DNA from: Aquamicrobium sp. LC103
Lineage (GTDB): Bacteria; Pseudomonadota; Alphaproteobacteria; Rhizobiales; Rhizobiaceae
Assembly (NCBI RefSeq): GCF_001014615.2
Contig: NZ_LBCQ02000001.1
Span: 248,001-312,000, forward strand
Reading direction: 5' to 3'
DNA: 64,000 bases
This document shows, one piece after another, positions 54,167 to 64,000 of this stretch. The notes below the pieces were generated by a model, which saw only the letters and a program-made list of their open reading frames with translations, ran no database searches and was not told where the DNA came from. The stretch's first letter is position 1. Each line of letters starts with the position of its first letter. The translations under genes were made by a program, and so were the position numbers.

Positions 54167-55540
54167 CTATCTCCGCGTCACCGTCATCGGCAGGCCGCCG
54201 TCGGGCTGCGTGGTGAGCTTCTGGACCGGCCAGGGCCGGCTTCCGGGAACCGGATCGAAGCGGTAGCGCGACATCAGGACGGCGAGCGCGATCACCGCCT
54301 CCTGCATGGCGAAGGTCGCGCCGATGCAGATGCGCGGGCCGGCGCCGAAGGGGAGATACTGGAAGCGGTCGATGGCGTCGCGGTTCTTCGGGTGGAACCG
54401 CTCGGGCATGAAGGCGTCGGGTTCCTTCCAGAGCTTGCGGTGGCGGTGGACGGTCCAGGGCATGATCTGGATCTGCGCGCCCCTGACGATCTCCAGATCC
54501 CCGTAGCGGTCCGGCGTGATCGCCTCGCGGCTGATCGAGGGCGCGGGCGGATAGAGCCGCATCGCCTCCTCGAAGGCGGCGCGGGTGAAGGGCATGGCGT
54601 CGAGCCAGTTCACGGGATCAGGGACGGCGGGAAGCACCGCGTCGATCTCCGCCTCGACGCGCTCGCGCTCCCACGGCGCCTCGGCGAGGCAATAGAGCGC
54701 CCAGCCCAGCGCGCGGGCCGTGGTCTCGTGGCCGGCGCCGATGAAGGTGATGATGTTGTCCTCGATTTCCGCCGAGCCGAGCCCGTCAGGCCCCTCGGCC
54801 TTCAGGAGAAGCGTCAGGAAATCCTCGGGCGCGCCCTTCGGATCGCGCGCGAGCTTCGCCTTGCGCAGCCGCATCGTCTCGGCGACGATGCCGCGGAAGA
54901 AGGCGAGCGAGCGGCGTCCGCGAATGCGGGTGAAGCGCGGCAGCCAGTCCGGCGCGCCGATGAGATCGAGCGGATCGACGCGGCCCATCGTCTCGAACAG
55001 CCGGTCGACCTGGTGCGCGAAGCTGCCGGGCTCGCCGGCGACCTCGCCAGAGAACAGCGTCTCGGCGAGAATATCGTAGGTCAGCATGGTCATGTCGCGG
55101 ACGACGTCGACCGGCTCCGCGGCGTTCTCGTAGCGCTCGGCGAAGGCGATCGTGCGCTCGTGCATCGGCCGGGCGAAGCCGGCGATGTGGCGCGGCGTGA
55201 AGACCGGCGCCATCGCCTTGCGCGAGCGCTTCCAGACGTCGCCTTCCGCCGTCAGGAGGCCGTCGCGCAGGATCGGCCGCAGGATCTTCTGGCGCACCCG
55301 CGCCATGCGGTAGTTCCTGGCGTTGTCGACGAGGATGTGGCGAATGAGGCCGGGATCGTTGGCGATCACCAGCGGACCGCCGATGCCGGTGGAGATCGAT
55401 ATCCACGGCTCGTTGTAGGAGGGCTCGCCCCACAGTTCGAGCGGATTGCGGTAGACGATCCGCAGCATCTGCAGCGTGGAAGGCGGCGCGCCCCTCGGCT
55501 TGGGCGCCGGCGGGACGAATGGCGCTGGCTGTGTGTCCAT
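54167..55540 (-). CDS. Cytochrome P450
   Basis: 457 residues, soluble bacterial type without a membrane anchor. I-helix oxygen-activating motif AGHETTA, K-helix Glu-x-x-Arg in EEAMRLYP, PERF motif FMPERFHP, and haem-binding FGAGPRICIG with the proximal Cys. N-terminus begins MDTQPAPFVPPAPKPRG. Substrate unknown; no ferredoxin or ferredoxin reductase next to it. It lies between the repeat array and gyrB, divergent from gyrB with 275 bases between starts. Confidence 0.93.
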   Translation of the reverse strand: MDTQPAPFVPPAPKPRGAPPSTLQMLRIVYRNPLELWGEPSYNEPWISISTGIGGPLVIANDPGLIRHILVDNARNYRMARVRQKILRPILRDGLLTAEGDVWKRSRKAMAPVFTPRHIAGFARPMHERTIAFAERYENAAEPVDVVRDMTMLTYDILAETLFSGEVAGEPGSFAHQVDRLFETMGRVDPLDLIGAPDWLPRFTRIRGRRSLAFFRGIVAETMRLRKAKLARDPKGAPEDFLTLLLKAEGPDGLGSAEIEDNIITFIGAGHETTARALGWALYCLAEAPWERERVEAEIDAVLPAVPDPVNWLDAMPFTRAAFEEAMRLYPPAPSISREAITPDRYGDLEIVRGAQIQIMPWTVHRHRKLWKEPDAFMPERFHPKNRDAIDRFQYLPFGAGPRICIGATFAMQEAVIALAVLMSRYRFDPVPGSRPWPVQKLTTQPDGGLPMTVTRR

Positions 55541-55713
55541 GACCTCTTTCCGTTTGCTTCAATCTAGGAACACGGCTTGCGCAGGGCAAATCCCGGATGG
55601 TCATTTGTCGGTCATTTTTCGACCTGGGAGCGCGGCAGGGCGGCGGTGCGACGAAAAGCGCCGGAACTTCGCCCGGCAAAGGCCTTCATCCCCACTCATT
55701 GGGGCCGAAAACC

Positions 55714-55742
55714 TTGGAAAATCCGCCTTCAACCCCTATATC
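55714..55742 (+). promoter_or_regulatory. Candidate sigma-70 promoter of gyrB
   Basis: TTGGAA (55714-55719) and TATATC (55737-55742), spacer 17, 73 bases before the gyrB ATG. Good spacing and a fair -10. Confidence 0.5.
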
Positions 55743-55764
55743 TTGGAGAGTTTCGGGCGCGTGA

Positions 55765-58263
<2,499 letters not shown>

Positions 58264-58457
58264 CGCCAAGCATTCGCGCCGCGCATCCTTGGGTGGGCGG
58301 CGTTTCTACTGTTTGCGCGGCAAATCCGAAGTCGATCGGATCGGCGCGATTTAATTAAAACTTTACCCTGTTTCGCACTTGTGATTGTGCGACCGCGGGT
58401 TTTTGGGAACCATCCAAGCCGGAAATGGGTTCTTCCTACCCAATTCGGATGGAGACC
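58264..58457. other. Intergenic region gyrB - small gene
   Basis: 194 bases with an AT-rich patch TTTAATTAAAACTTTACC (58351-58368) unusual for this genome. It may hold a promoter for the small downstream gene. A pairing CGCAC...GTGCG follows (58374-58391). No gene seen. Confidence 0.4.
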
Positions 58458-58661
58458 ATGGCTAGGAACAGCAAGAAAACCGAGGATGGGGAGAAGGCGC
58501 TTTCAGCGCTTATCCTGCGGGAGGCGGGAACGGAAACCAACCGCCGCCTGCTCTCGCGCCTGCCCGTCTTCAGGCCGGATCCGGTATTGCCGGAACGCAT
58601 GAGAAAGCTGCTCGGCGAGCTCGACCGGGCGGAGGAGGAGCCGCGCCTGGCGCGCGGGTGA
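58458..58661 (+). CDS. Small hypothetical protein
   Basis: 67 residues from ATG 58458 (MARNSKKTEDGEKALSALI). Charged, no membrane or signal; helical. The pattern EAGTETNRRLLSRLPVFRPDPVLPERM suggests conserved structure, but I do not recognise the family. Alternative start at 58425 adds 11 residues. A GGAG box is only 4 bases before the ATG. Real gene likely, given codon use and spacing, but not certain. Confidence 0.5.
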   Translation: MARNSKKTEDGEKALSALILREAGTETNRRLLSRLPVFRPDPVLPERMRKLLGELDRAEEEPRLARG

Positions 58662-58717
58662 AGCCGGCCGACGAAAACGCCGGCCGGCGCCAGATAAATA
58701 AGCAATATCGATGATGA

Positions 58718-58987
58718 CTATGCCGCGCTCGGGGCGGGACGCGCCGGGCGGCCCGTCGGGCGCGCCTTGCGCTTCGGGGCAGGAAGAAGGCCCTCGCGCT
58801 GCGCCTGCTTGCGGGCGAGCTTGCGGGCGCGGCGGACGGCTTCCGCCTTCTGCCTGGCGCGCTTCTCGGACGGCTTCTCATATGAGCGGCGCGCCTTCAT
58901 CTCGCGGAACACGCCTTCGCGCTGCATCTTTTTCTTGAGGACTTTCAGAGCCTGATCGACATTGTTATCGCGTACGACTACCTGCAA
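58718..58987 (-). CDS. rpsU: 30S ribosomal protein S21
   Basis: 89 residues. N-terminus [21 protein letters not shown] and [20 protein letters not shown] are diagnostic of bS21; the tail is Arg/Lys/Ala rich and extended in this clade. The start codon is TTG (58985-58987), with AGGA before it, because the conserved N-terminus begins there and no ATG precedes it in frame. bS21 aids the anti-Shine-Dalgarno contact on the 30S subunit. Confidence 0.93.
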   Translation of the reverse strand: MQVVVRDNNVDQALKVLKKKMQREGVFREMKARRSYEKPSEKRARQKAEAVRRARKLARKQAQREGLLPAPKRKARPTGRPARPAPSAA

Positions 58988-59153
58988 TGGTTTTCCTGAC
59001 TTTCAAGTTGAATTCGCCCGCAAACGTGATGCGGACATCTAAGTGAGTCGACAGGGCAACTCAGCGAAAGCGGCGCCGAAACAAGGCCAAAGCAGAGGCC
59101 GAACACGGGAGATTGGACCCGAACGAATATCGGGCGCCGTAATGACTGTCACG

Positions 59154-59181
59154 GATATAGGCCCATCGGCGGCAAATGCAA
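59154..59181 (-). promoter_or_regulatory. Candidate sigma-70 promoter of rpsU
   Basis: Minus strand TTGCAT (59181-59176) and TATATC (59159-59154), spacer 16. Leader of about 160 bases to the TTG start. Confidence 0.4.
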
Positions 59182-59206
59182 CCGCCCATGGCCCGAAGTG
59201 TGGATT

Positions 59207-59740
59207 TCAGACGGCCGGCTGGCGCCGCCAGGAGTAGCGGACACCCGGTTGGGCGGGCCTGGCGCTCGGCTGGTAGTGGAACGGAATGCCGCCGAGGCGA
59301 TCTTCCTCCAGCCGGCGCAGCGCCGTCTCGTTCGTCACCTCGAATTCGCTGAAACCCGTCCGCAGCATCAGCGGAATCTGGTCGATGAGCACGTCGCCGG
59401 CGGCGCGGACGATGCCGGCATAGCCGTATCGGTCCCGCAGCAGCAACGCCTTGGAATAGGACCGGCCGTCGCTGAAGGCCGGAAAGGCGAGCGACACCAA
59501 CGGCAGGGATGCGAGGTGCGGCACGATCGCGTCCAGCTTCTCGCCCGGAAGGATTTGCACGCCGACCGAGCCGGCCGCGCGCTCGCGTGCCTCGCCGTCG
59601 AGCGCGAGGAACGCCTCGAGCGGCAGGATGACCTTGGCGTTTCCGCCCAGCGCGTCGACGCTTTCGGCGTGGCGCCATTCGTCCTCGCGAAAACCTTGCG
59701 GCGTCCAGAGCCTGGGCGTTGGCGTGGTGGTCTCGGTCAT
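59207..59740 (-). CDS. DUF934 family protein, sulfite reduction-linked
   Basis: 177 residues. Pattern VPLASLPLVSLAFPAFSDGRSYSKALLLRDRYGY in family form, then GDVLIDQIPLMLRTGFSEFEV. DUF934 genes accompany cysH and cysI; function unknown, perhaps electron supply for sulfite reduction. It is the last gene of the cys run, 8 bases after cysH. Confidence 0.85.
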   Translation of the reverse strand: MTETTTPTPRLWTPQGFREDEWRHAESVDALGGNAKVILPLEAFLALDGEARERAAGSVGVQILPGEKLDAIVPHLASLPLVSLAFPAFSDGRSYSKALLLRDRYGYAGIVRAAGDVLIDQIPLMLRTGFSEFEVTNETALRRLEEDRLGGIPFHYQPSARPAQPGVRYSWRRQPAV

Positions 59741-59748
59741 CGATGATC

Positions 59749-60501
59749 CTATAGGGAGGACGGGGTCAGGGATTTTTCCAGGCCCGTCAGGTGAATCCCG
59801 CATTCGGTCTTGGCCTGCCCGGCCCAGCGGCCCGCGCGCGGGTCCTCGCCGGGTTTGGTCGGCTGGGTGCAGGGAAAGCAGCCGATCGAGAAATAGCCGA
59901 AGGCGACGAGCGGGTTCTCGCGCAGCGCATGCTCGCGCATATAGGCCGCCAGATCCTCGGTCGTCCATTGCGCCAGCGGGTTGACGCGGACGCGTTCGCC
60001 CACCGCCTCGAAAACCGGCATGACCTTGCGGGTGGAGGCCTGGAAGCGCTTGCGGCCCGTGAACCATGCATGGAAGGGCGCCACCGCACGCGCCATCGGC
60101 TCGACCTTGCGGATGGCGCAGCAGGCTTCGGTGTCGGAAAGGTGCAGCCTGCCGTCGGGATCGTCGCGGTCGAGCGCCTCGGGCAGCGGCGTGACGATGC
60201 GGACGTCCACAAGCCCGAGATCGTCCACGAGCCGGTCGCGATAGTCGAGCGTCTCGCCGAAATGCTTTCCCGTGTCGAGAAACAGCACCGGCAGCTTCGG
60301 GTCGATCGCGGCGACCATGTGGAGAAGAACCGCCGAATCGGCGCCGAAGGAGGAAACCGTGGCGATGCCGCCCTCGGCGAAACGCTCCGCCGACAGCGCG
60401 ATTATCTCTTGCGGCGCGAGCCTTCCGAAACGCGTCTCGAGGAAGGCGGCCTCCTCGAACGTCTCGCGTCCGGCGTCACGCGGCTTTTGCCTGGCTTCCA
60501 T
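59749..60501 (-). CDS. cysH: Phosphoadenylyl/adenylyl-sulfate reductase
   Basis: 250 residues. Substrate loop SSFGADSAVLLHMVA, then CCAIRKVEP, then FSIGCFPCT and the C-terminal ECGIHL with the catalytic Cys. The Cys-Cys and Cys-x-x-Cys pairs indicate a 4Fe-4S cluster, as in APS reductases of rhizobia and other plant-type enzymes, so it probably reduces adenylyl sulfate. It overlaps cysI by 26 bases. Confidence 0.92.
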   Translation of the reverse strand: MEARQKPRDAGRETFEEAAFLETRFGRLAPQEIIALSAERFAEGGIATVSSFGADSAVLLHMVAAIDPKLPVLFLDTGKHFGETLDYRDRLVDDLGLVDVRIVTPLPEALDRDDPDGRLHLSDTEACCAIRKVEPMARAVAPFHAWFTGRKRFQASTRKVMPVFEAVGERVRVNPLAQWTTEDLAAYMREHALRENPLVAFGYFSIGCFPCTQPTKPGEDPRAGRWAGQAKTECGIHLTGLEKSLTPSSL

Positions 60502-62146
60502 AAAGCGCTTCCTTGAACGGAGCAGGACCGACCCGGCGATACGCCTCCAGGAAGGTCTCGGACGGCTTATCGCGCAGGCCGAGATAGGTTTCAACGATCG
60601 TCTCGATCGCGTCCGTGATCTCCTCCGGGCCGAAGCCGCGGCCGATGATCTCGCCGATCGAGGTGTTCTCGTCGCCCGAGCCGCCGAGCGTGACCTGATA
60701 GAGCTCCGCGCCCTTCTTCTCGACGCCGAGAATGCCGATATGGCCGACATGATGATGACCGCAGGCGTTGATGCAGCCGGAAATCTTCAGCTTCAGCTCG
60801 CCGATCCGCTCCTGCCGCTCCTGCGACGCGAAGCGGCGGGAAATCTCCTGGGCGACCGAGATGGAGCGCGCATTGGCAAGCGCGCAATAGTCGAGGCCGG
60901 GGCAGGCGATGATGTCGGTGACGAGCCCGGCATTGGCGGTTTCGAGACCGATCGCGACGAGGCGGTCGTAGACCGTCTTCAGATCCGCGCGCGCGACATG
61001 CGGCAGGACGAGGTTCTGCTCGTGGGTGACGCGGATCTCGTCGAAGGCAAGCTCCTCCGCGATGTCGGCGATCGCATCCATCTGCGCGTCGCTGGCGTCG
61101 CCCGGCGCCTCGCCGATGCCCTTCAGCGAAATGGTGACGGCCGCATAGTCGGGATGGCGGTGGGTGACGACGTTGCGCCGCAGCCAGGCCTGGAAGTTGC
61201 GGTTGTCGAGCTGCTCGGCCGTGAGCGACTGGTCGCCTTCCGGGCGCGCCGTCAGGGCGGGCGGCGAGAAATACTCCTCGATCGCGCGGATGTCGGCCTC
61301 GGGCAGCTTCAGCTCGCTATCCTTGAGCGCGGCGAACTCGGCCTCGACCCAGCGGGTCAGCTCTTCCGTGCCGGTCTCGTGAACCAGGATCTTGATGCGC
61401 GCCTTGTATTTGTTGTCGCGGCGGCCGTTGAGATTGTAGACCCGCATGACCGCCGTCACATAGGACAGCATGTCGGCCTCGGGGAGGAAGTCGCGGATCT
61501 TCTTGGCGACCAGCGGCGTGCGGCCCTGCCCGCCGCCGACATAGACGGCGAAGCCCAGCTCGCCTTCCGCGTTCTTCTTCAGATGCAGCCCGATGTCGTG
61601 GACCTGGATCGCCGCGCGGTCACGCTCGGCGCCCGTCACCGCGATCTTGAACTTGCGCGGCAGGTAGGAAAACTCCGGATGGACGGAGGACCATTGCCGC
61701 AGGATCTCGGCATAGGGACGCGGATCGGCAACCTCGTCGGCGGCGGCGCCGGCGAAATGGTCCGCGGTCACGTTGCGGATGCAGTTTCCGGACGTTTGCA
61801 GGGCATGCATCTCGACGCTCGCGAGATCGTCGAGGATCGCCGGAATGTCGGAGAGCGCCGGCCAGTTGAACTGGATGTTCTGCCGCGTGGTGAAATGACC
61901 GTAGCCCTTGTCGTAGACGCGGGCGATGCGGGCGAGCATGCGCATCTGCCGCGAATTGAGCGTGCCGTAGGGGATCGCGATGCGCAGCATGTAGGCGTGA
62001 AGCTGCAGGTAGACGCCGTTCATCAGGCGCAGCGGCTTGAACTGGTCCTCGGTGATCTCGCCGGCGAGCCGGCGCTCGACCTGATCGCGGAACTCCGCGA
62101 CGCGCGCCTTCACGAAACCGTGGTCGAATTCGTCATAGCGGTACAT
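60476..62146 (-). CDS. cysI: Sulfite reductase (hemoprotein) / nitrite-sulfite reductase
   Basis: 556 residues. Four Cys for the coupled 4Fe-4S/sirohaem centre: ACPGLDYCALANARS and ISGCINACGHHHVG. Ferredoxin-like half-domains precede each. It reduces sulfite to sulfide with six electrons; ferredoxin is the likely donor as no cysJ is adjacent. Neighbours cysG (sirohaem), cysH and DUF934 agree with sulfite rather than nitrite. Confidence 0.92.
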   Translation of the reverse strand: MYRYDEFDHGFVKARVAEFRDQVERRLAGEITEDQFKPLRLMNGVYLQLHAYMLRIAIPYGTLNSRQMRMLARIARVYDKGYGHFTTRQNIQFNWPALSDIPAILDDLASVEMHALQTSGNCIRNVTADHFAGAAADEVADPRPYAEILRQWSSVHPEFSYLPRKFKIAVTGAERDRAAIQVHDIGLHLKKNAEGELGFAVYVGGGQGRTPLVAKKIRDFLPEADMLSYVTAVMRVYNLNGRRDNKYKARIKILVHETGTEELTRWVEAEFAALKDSELKLPEADIRAIEEYFSPPALTARPEGDQSLTAEQLDNRNFQAWLRRNVVTHRHPDYAAVTISLKGIGEAPGDASDAQMDAIADIAEELAFDEIRVTHEQNLVLPHVARADLKTVYDRLVAIGLETANAGLVTDIIACPGLDYCALANARSISVAQEISRRFASQERQERIGELKLKISGCINACGHHHVGHIGILGVEKKGAELYQVTLGGSGDENTSIGEIIGRGFGPEEITDAIETIVETYLGLRDKPSETFLEAYRRVGPAPFKEALYGSQAKAA

Positions 62147-62184
62147 GCTTCACTTTTCCCTGACGATGCGCGCCGCGCGGAGTG

Positions 62185-62493
62185 TCACGCCGCGGCGGCC
62201 ACCTGCGGACGGGCCTGCTTGCCCAGATCGGTTCTGTTGGTGGGGCCGGCGGCGCGAATGCGCTCGCGCAGGCGGACGGGGCGCACGACGCCATCGACCA
62301 GCTCGACGTCGATCAGGTCGACATCGACAACCTCGTTCTTGAGATAGGCGGCGCGGCCGGCACGCTGCAGCTTCTCCTCGATGCCGACATCGCGGGCAAT
62401 CTCGGCCGCATCGATCGTTTCGGCCCAGGAATGGTCCGAGGCGAGCCACACGGCTTCGCCGTCGGCAAGGCGATTTGCAGTCAGCACTTTCAT
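62185..62493 (-). CDS. DUF2849 family protein
   Basis: 102 residues. N-terminus MKVLTANRLADGEAVWLASD, a family pattern; the middle VVDVDLIDVELVDGVVRPVRLRERIRA. No function known. Placed between cysG and cysI, so likely tied to sulfite reduction or sirohaem use. It begins 20 bases after the cysG stop. Confidence 0.85.
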   Translation of the reverse strand: MKVLTANRLADGEAVWLASDHSWAETIDAAEIARDVGIEEKLQRAGRAAYLKNEVVDVDLIDVELVDGVVRPVRLRERIRAAGPTNRTDLGKQARPQVAAAA

Positions 62494-62512
62494 CGCATGC
62501 TTCCTTTCACGT

Positions 62513-63961
62513 TCACGCCGCCGCCTCGGCGCCGATGCGCGCGGCCAGCGGTTCGGATCTTTCGAAATTGGCTCCGGCGACCGCATCGCCGATGATCGTC
62601 ATCACCGGACCGTCAAGATCGGCGCGGTCCTGCAGCGACGGCAGGTCGGCGAGCGTGCCGTGGAACAGCCGCCGCCGGCCGAGGCTGGCGTTCTCGACCA
62701 CCGCGACGGCGGTGTCCGGCGAGAGCCCGGCCGCGGCCAGCCTCGCCGCCACTTCCGCGGCGGTCGAGCGGCCCATATAGACGGCGACAGTGGCGCCATC
62801 GATGGCAAGCTTCGCCCAGTCCGGCAGGGCGGCCCCCTTCAGATCGTGGCCGGTCGTGAAGACCAGGGAGGATGCGACGCCACGAAGGGTGAGCGGAAGC
62901 TCGAAATCGGCGGCGGCGGCAAAGGCGGCGGTGACGCCGGGCACGACCTCGTAGGAAATGCCGGCATCGCGCAACGCCTGCATCTCCTCGCCGGCGCGGC
63001 CGAACACCAGCGGATCGCCTGACTTCAGCCGCACGATGCGCCTGCCCGCGCGTCCGAGCGCGACCAGCAATTCGTTGATCTCGGCTTGCGTCTTGGAGTG
63101 GCAGCCCTTGCGCTTGCCGGCGGCGATGCGCTCCGCGTCGCGCCGGCCGAGCGATATGACCGCTTCCGGCACCAGCGCGTCATGCACGATCACATCGGCT
63201 TCCATCAGCAGGCGATGGGCGCGCAGCGTCAGGAGATCCTCCGCGCCCGGCCCGGCGCCGACCAGCGCGACATGGCCGGCGGCCCGGCCGCCATCGCGCA
63301 GGAGCGCGGCGGCGGCGCGGCGCGCATCCTCGCGATCGCCGGCTTCGACGGCACGCGCGGGCGCGCCGGTGAAGAATTCCTTCCAGAAGCCGCGGCGCGC
63401 GGCACCTTTCGGCAGCAGGCGCTCGGCGGCGGCGCGGTACTGGTTCGCGAGGCTCGCGAGAATGCCGAGCGACGGGCTCAGCATCTGATCGATGCGCGCG
63501 CGGATCATCTGCGCCAGCACCGGGCCGGCGCCTTCGGTGCCGATCGCCACCGCCACCGGCGCCCGGTTGACGAGCGCGGGCGTGAAGAAATCGCAAAGTT
63601 CCGGCCGGTCGACCGCGTTGACGGGTATGTCGAGACGACGCGCATCGCGCACCACCGCCCGGTCGGCCTCCTCCTCGCCGGTCGCCGCGAAGACCAGCGC
63701 CGCGCCTTCGATGTGGCGCGGCTCGTAGGAGGCCTCGACGATCGCGACGCCGTTGGCCGGAGCCCAGGCGACGAGCTCGCGCTCCGGGCGCGCGGCGACC
63801 ACGGAGATCGCCGCCGCCGACTGGGCGAGGAGCCGCGCCTTGGCAAGCGCCTCGTCGCCGCCGCCGACGATGACGACGCGACGCCCCTCGACCCGCATGA
63901 AGACGGGGAAGGCGGTCAGTTTCGGCGTCACTGATGACAATTCCGGCAGCGTCGTTGGCAT
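62513..63961 (-). CDS. cysG: Sirohaem synthase CysG (multifunctional)
   Basis: 482 residues from ATG 63959-63961. N-terminal precorrin-2 dehydrogenase/ferrochelatase (NAD loop VVIVGGGDEALAKA), dimer domain, then uroporphyrinogen-III C-methyltransferase (VALVGAGPGAEDLLTLRAHRLL, KRKGCHSKTQAEIN, LKSGDPLVFGRAGEE). It makes sirohaem for CysI from uroporphyrinogen III. In-frame ATGs at 63970 and 63994 also exist, and the frame is open to the window edge, so the start is not certain. Confidence 0.93.
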   Translation of the reverse strand: MPTTLPELSSVTPKLTAFPVFMRVEGRRVVIVGGGDEALAKARLLAQSAAAISVVAARPERELVAWAPANGVAIVEASYEPRHIEGAALVFAATGEEEADRAVVRDARRLDIPVNAVDRPELCDFFTPALVNRAPVAVAIGTEGAGPVLAQMIRARIDQMLSPSLGILASLANQYRAAAERLLPKGAARRGFWKEFFTGAPARAVEAGDREDARRAAAALLRDGGRAAGHVALVGAGPGAEDLLTLRAHRLLMEADVIVHDALVPEAVISLGRRDAERIAAGKRKGCHSKTQAEINELLVALGRAGRRIVRLKSGDPLVFGRAGEEMQALRDAGISYEVVPGVTAAFAAAADFELPLTLRGVASSLVFTTGHDLKGAALPDWAKLAIDGATVAVYMGRSTAAEVAARLAAAGLSPDTAVAVVENASLGRRRLFHGTLADLPSLQDRADLDGPVMTIIGDAVAGANFERSEPLAARIGAEAAA

Positions 63962-64000
63962 GGAGCGCATACTGGCTGCAAGCCCGGCGAACATGAAGGA

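Noticed and set aside
53693-55567. Plus-strand 624-codon open frame across repeat array and antisense to the P450 gene
   Set aside because: Contains translated repeats and antisense P450; no domain.

Overview
The window is a stretch of chromosome from a high-G+C alphaproteobacterium of the order Hyphomicrobiales (Rhizobiales), most like Phyllobacteriaceae such as Mesorhizobium and its relatives. The grounds are gene content and order: ActR-type regulator with MmcB, glnD-murJ-trpS-usp-nifU, divergent mutS/maeB, lptC-lptA-lptB-rpoN-hpf-ptsN, hsp20-DUF1150, hrcA/rph divergent with grpE beyond, rdgB-hemW and rsmI-yraN, plus ornithine-lipid synthesis. The genus is an inference. No rRNA, tRNA, CRISPR array, prophage or transposase gene was seen.

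1-4.6 kb: the 3' end of a redox response regulator, MmcB, a Cu(I)-type MerR regulator, an L,D-transpeptidase lipoprotein, an Nfu-type Fe-S carrier, a universal stress protein and trpS. 4.7-5.3 kb: a higBA toxin-antitoxin pair whose toxin reading frame is broken. 5.3-20.9 kb: murJ, glnD, an Rsm22/METTL17-like protein, a membrane protein, mutS, maeB, otsB, olsB and a hybrid histidine kinase. 21-27.4 kb: a minus-strand run with acuI, lspA, an RNA methyltransferase, a 41-bp perfect inverted repeat, an rRNA-methyltransferase-like gene, an ornithine cyclodeaminase homologue, lapA, ihfB and sppA. 27.7-32.9 kb: LPS transport, sigma-54, ribosome hibernation and nitrogen-PTS genes. 33-43 kb: a heat-shock pair (hsp20, DUF1150), nucleoside hydrolase, ribokinase, DNA repair (Ogt-like, Nth) and several small membrane or transport genes. 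43-51 kb: grpE, hrcA, rph, rdgB, hemW, an MFS exporter, rsmI and yraN.

51.7-54.2 kb is the clearest accessory segment. It has no housekeeping gene and consists of several families of palindromic repeats. They include three 166-bp elements bounded by the same perfect 11-bp inverted repeat, one half copy and one 34-bp miniature copy, separated by a second repeat. A small GIY-YIG nuclease gene sits inside this array, 26 bp from the miniature palindrome. This arrangement resembles REP elements with their RAYT transposase, but with a GIY-YIG protein, and is the best candidate here for an undescribed element-enzyme pair. A cytochrome P450 and gyrB follow.

58-64 kb: gyrB is followed by a small hypothetical gene, rpsU (TTG start), and a minus-strand sulfate-assimilation operon cysG-DUF2849-cysI-cysH-DUF934.

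Regulatory sites read directly from the sequence include two RpoH-like heat-shock promoters (hsp20, grpE), sigma-70-like promoters for higBA, maeB, rpoN, hpf, gyrB and rpsU, an operator-like palindrome upstream of higB, and two good intrinsic terminators. Most of the window is ordinary core genome. Functional calls rest on recognised motifs and family resemblance, without database searches.
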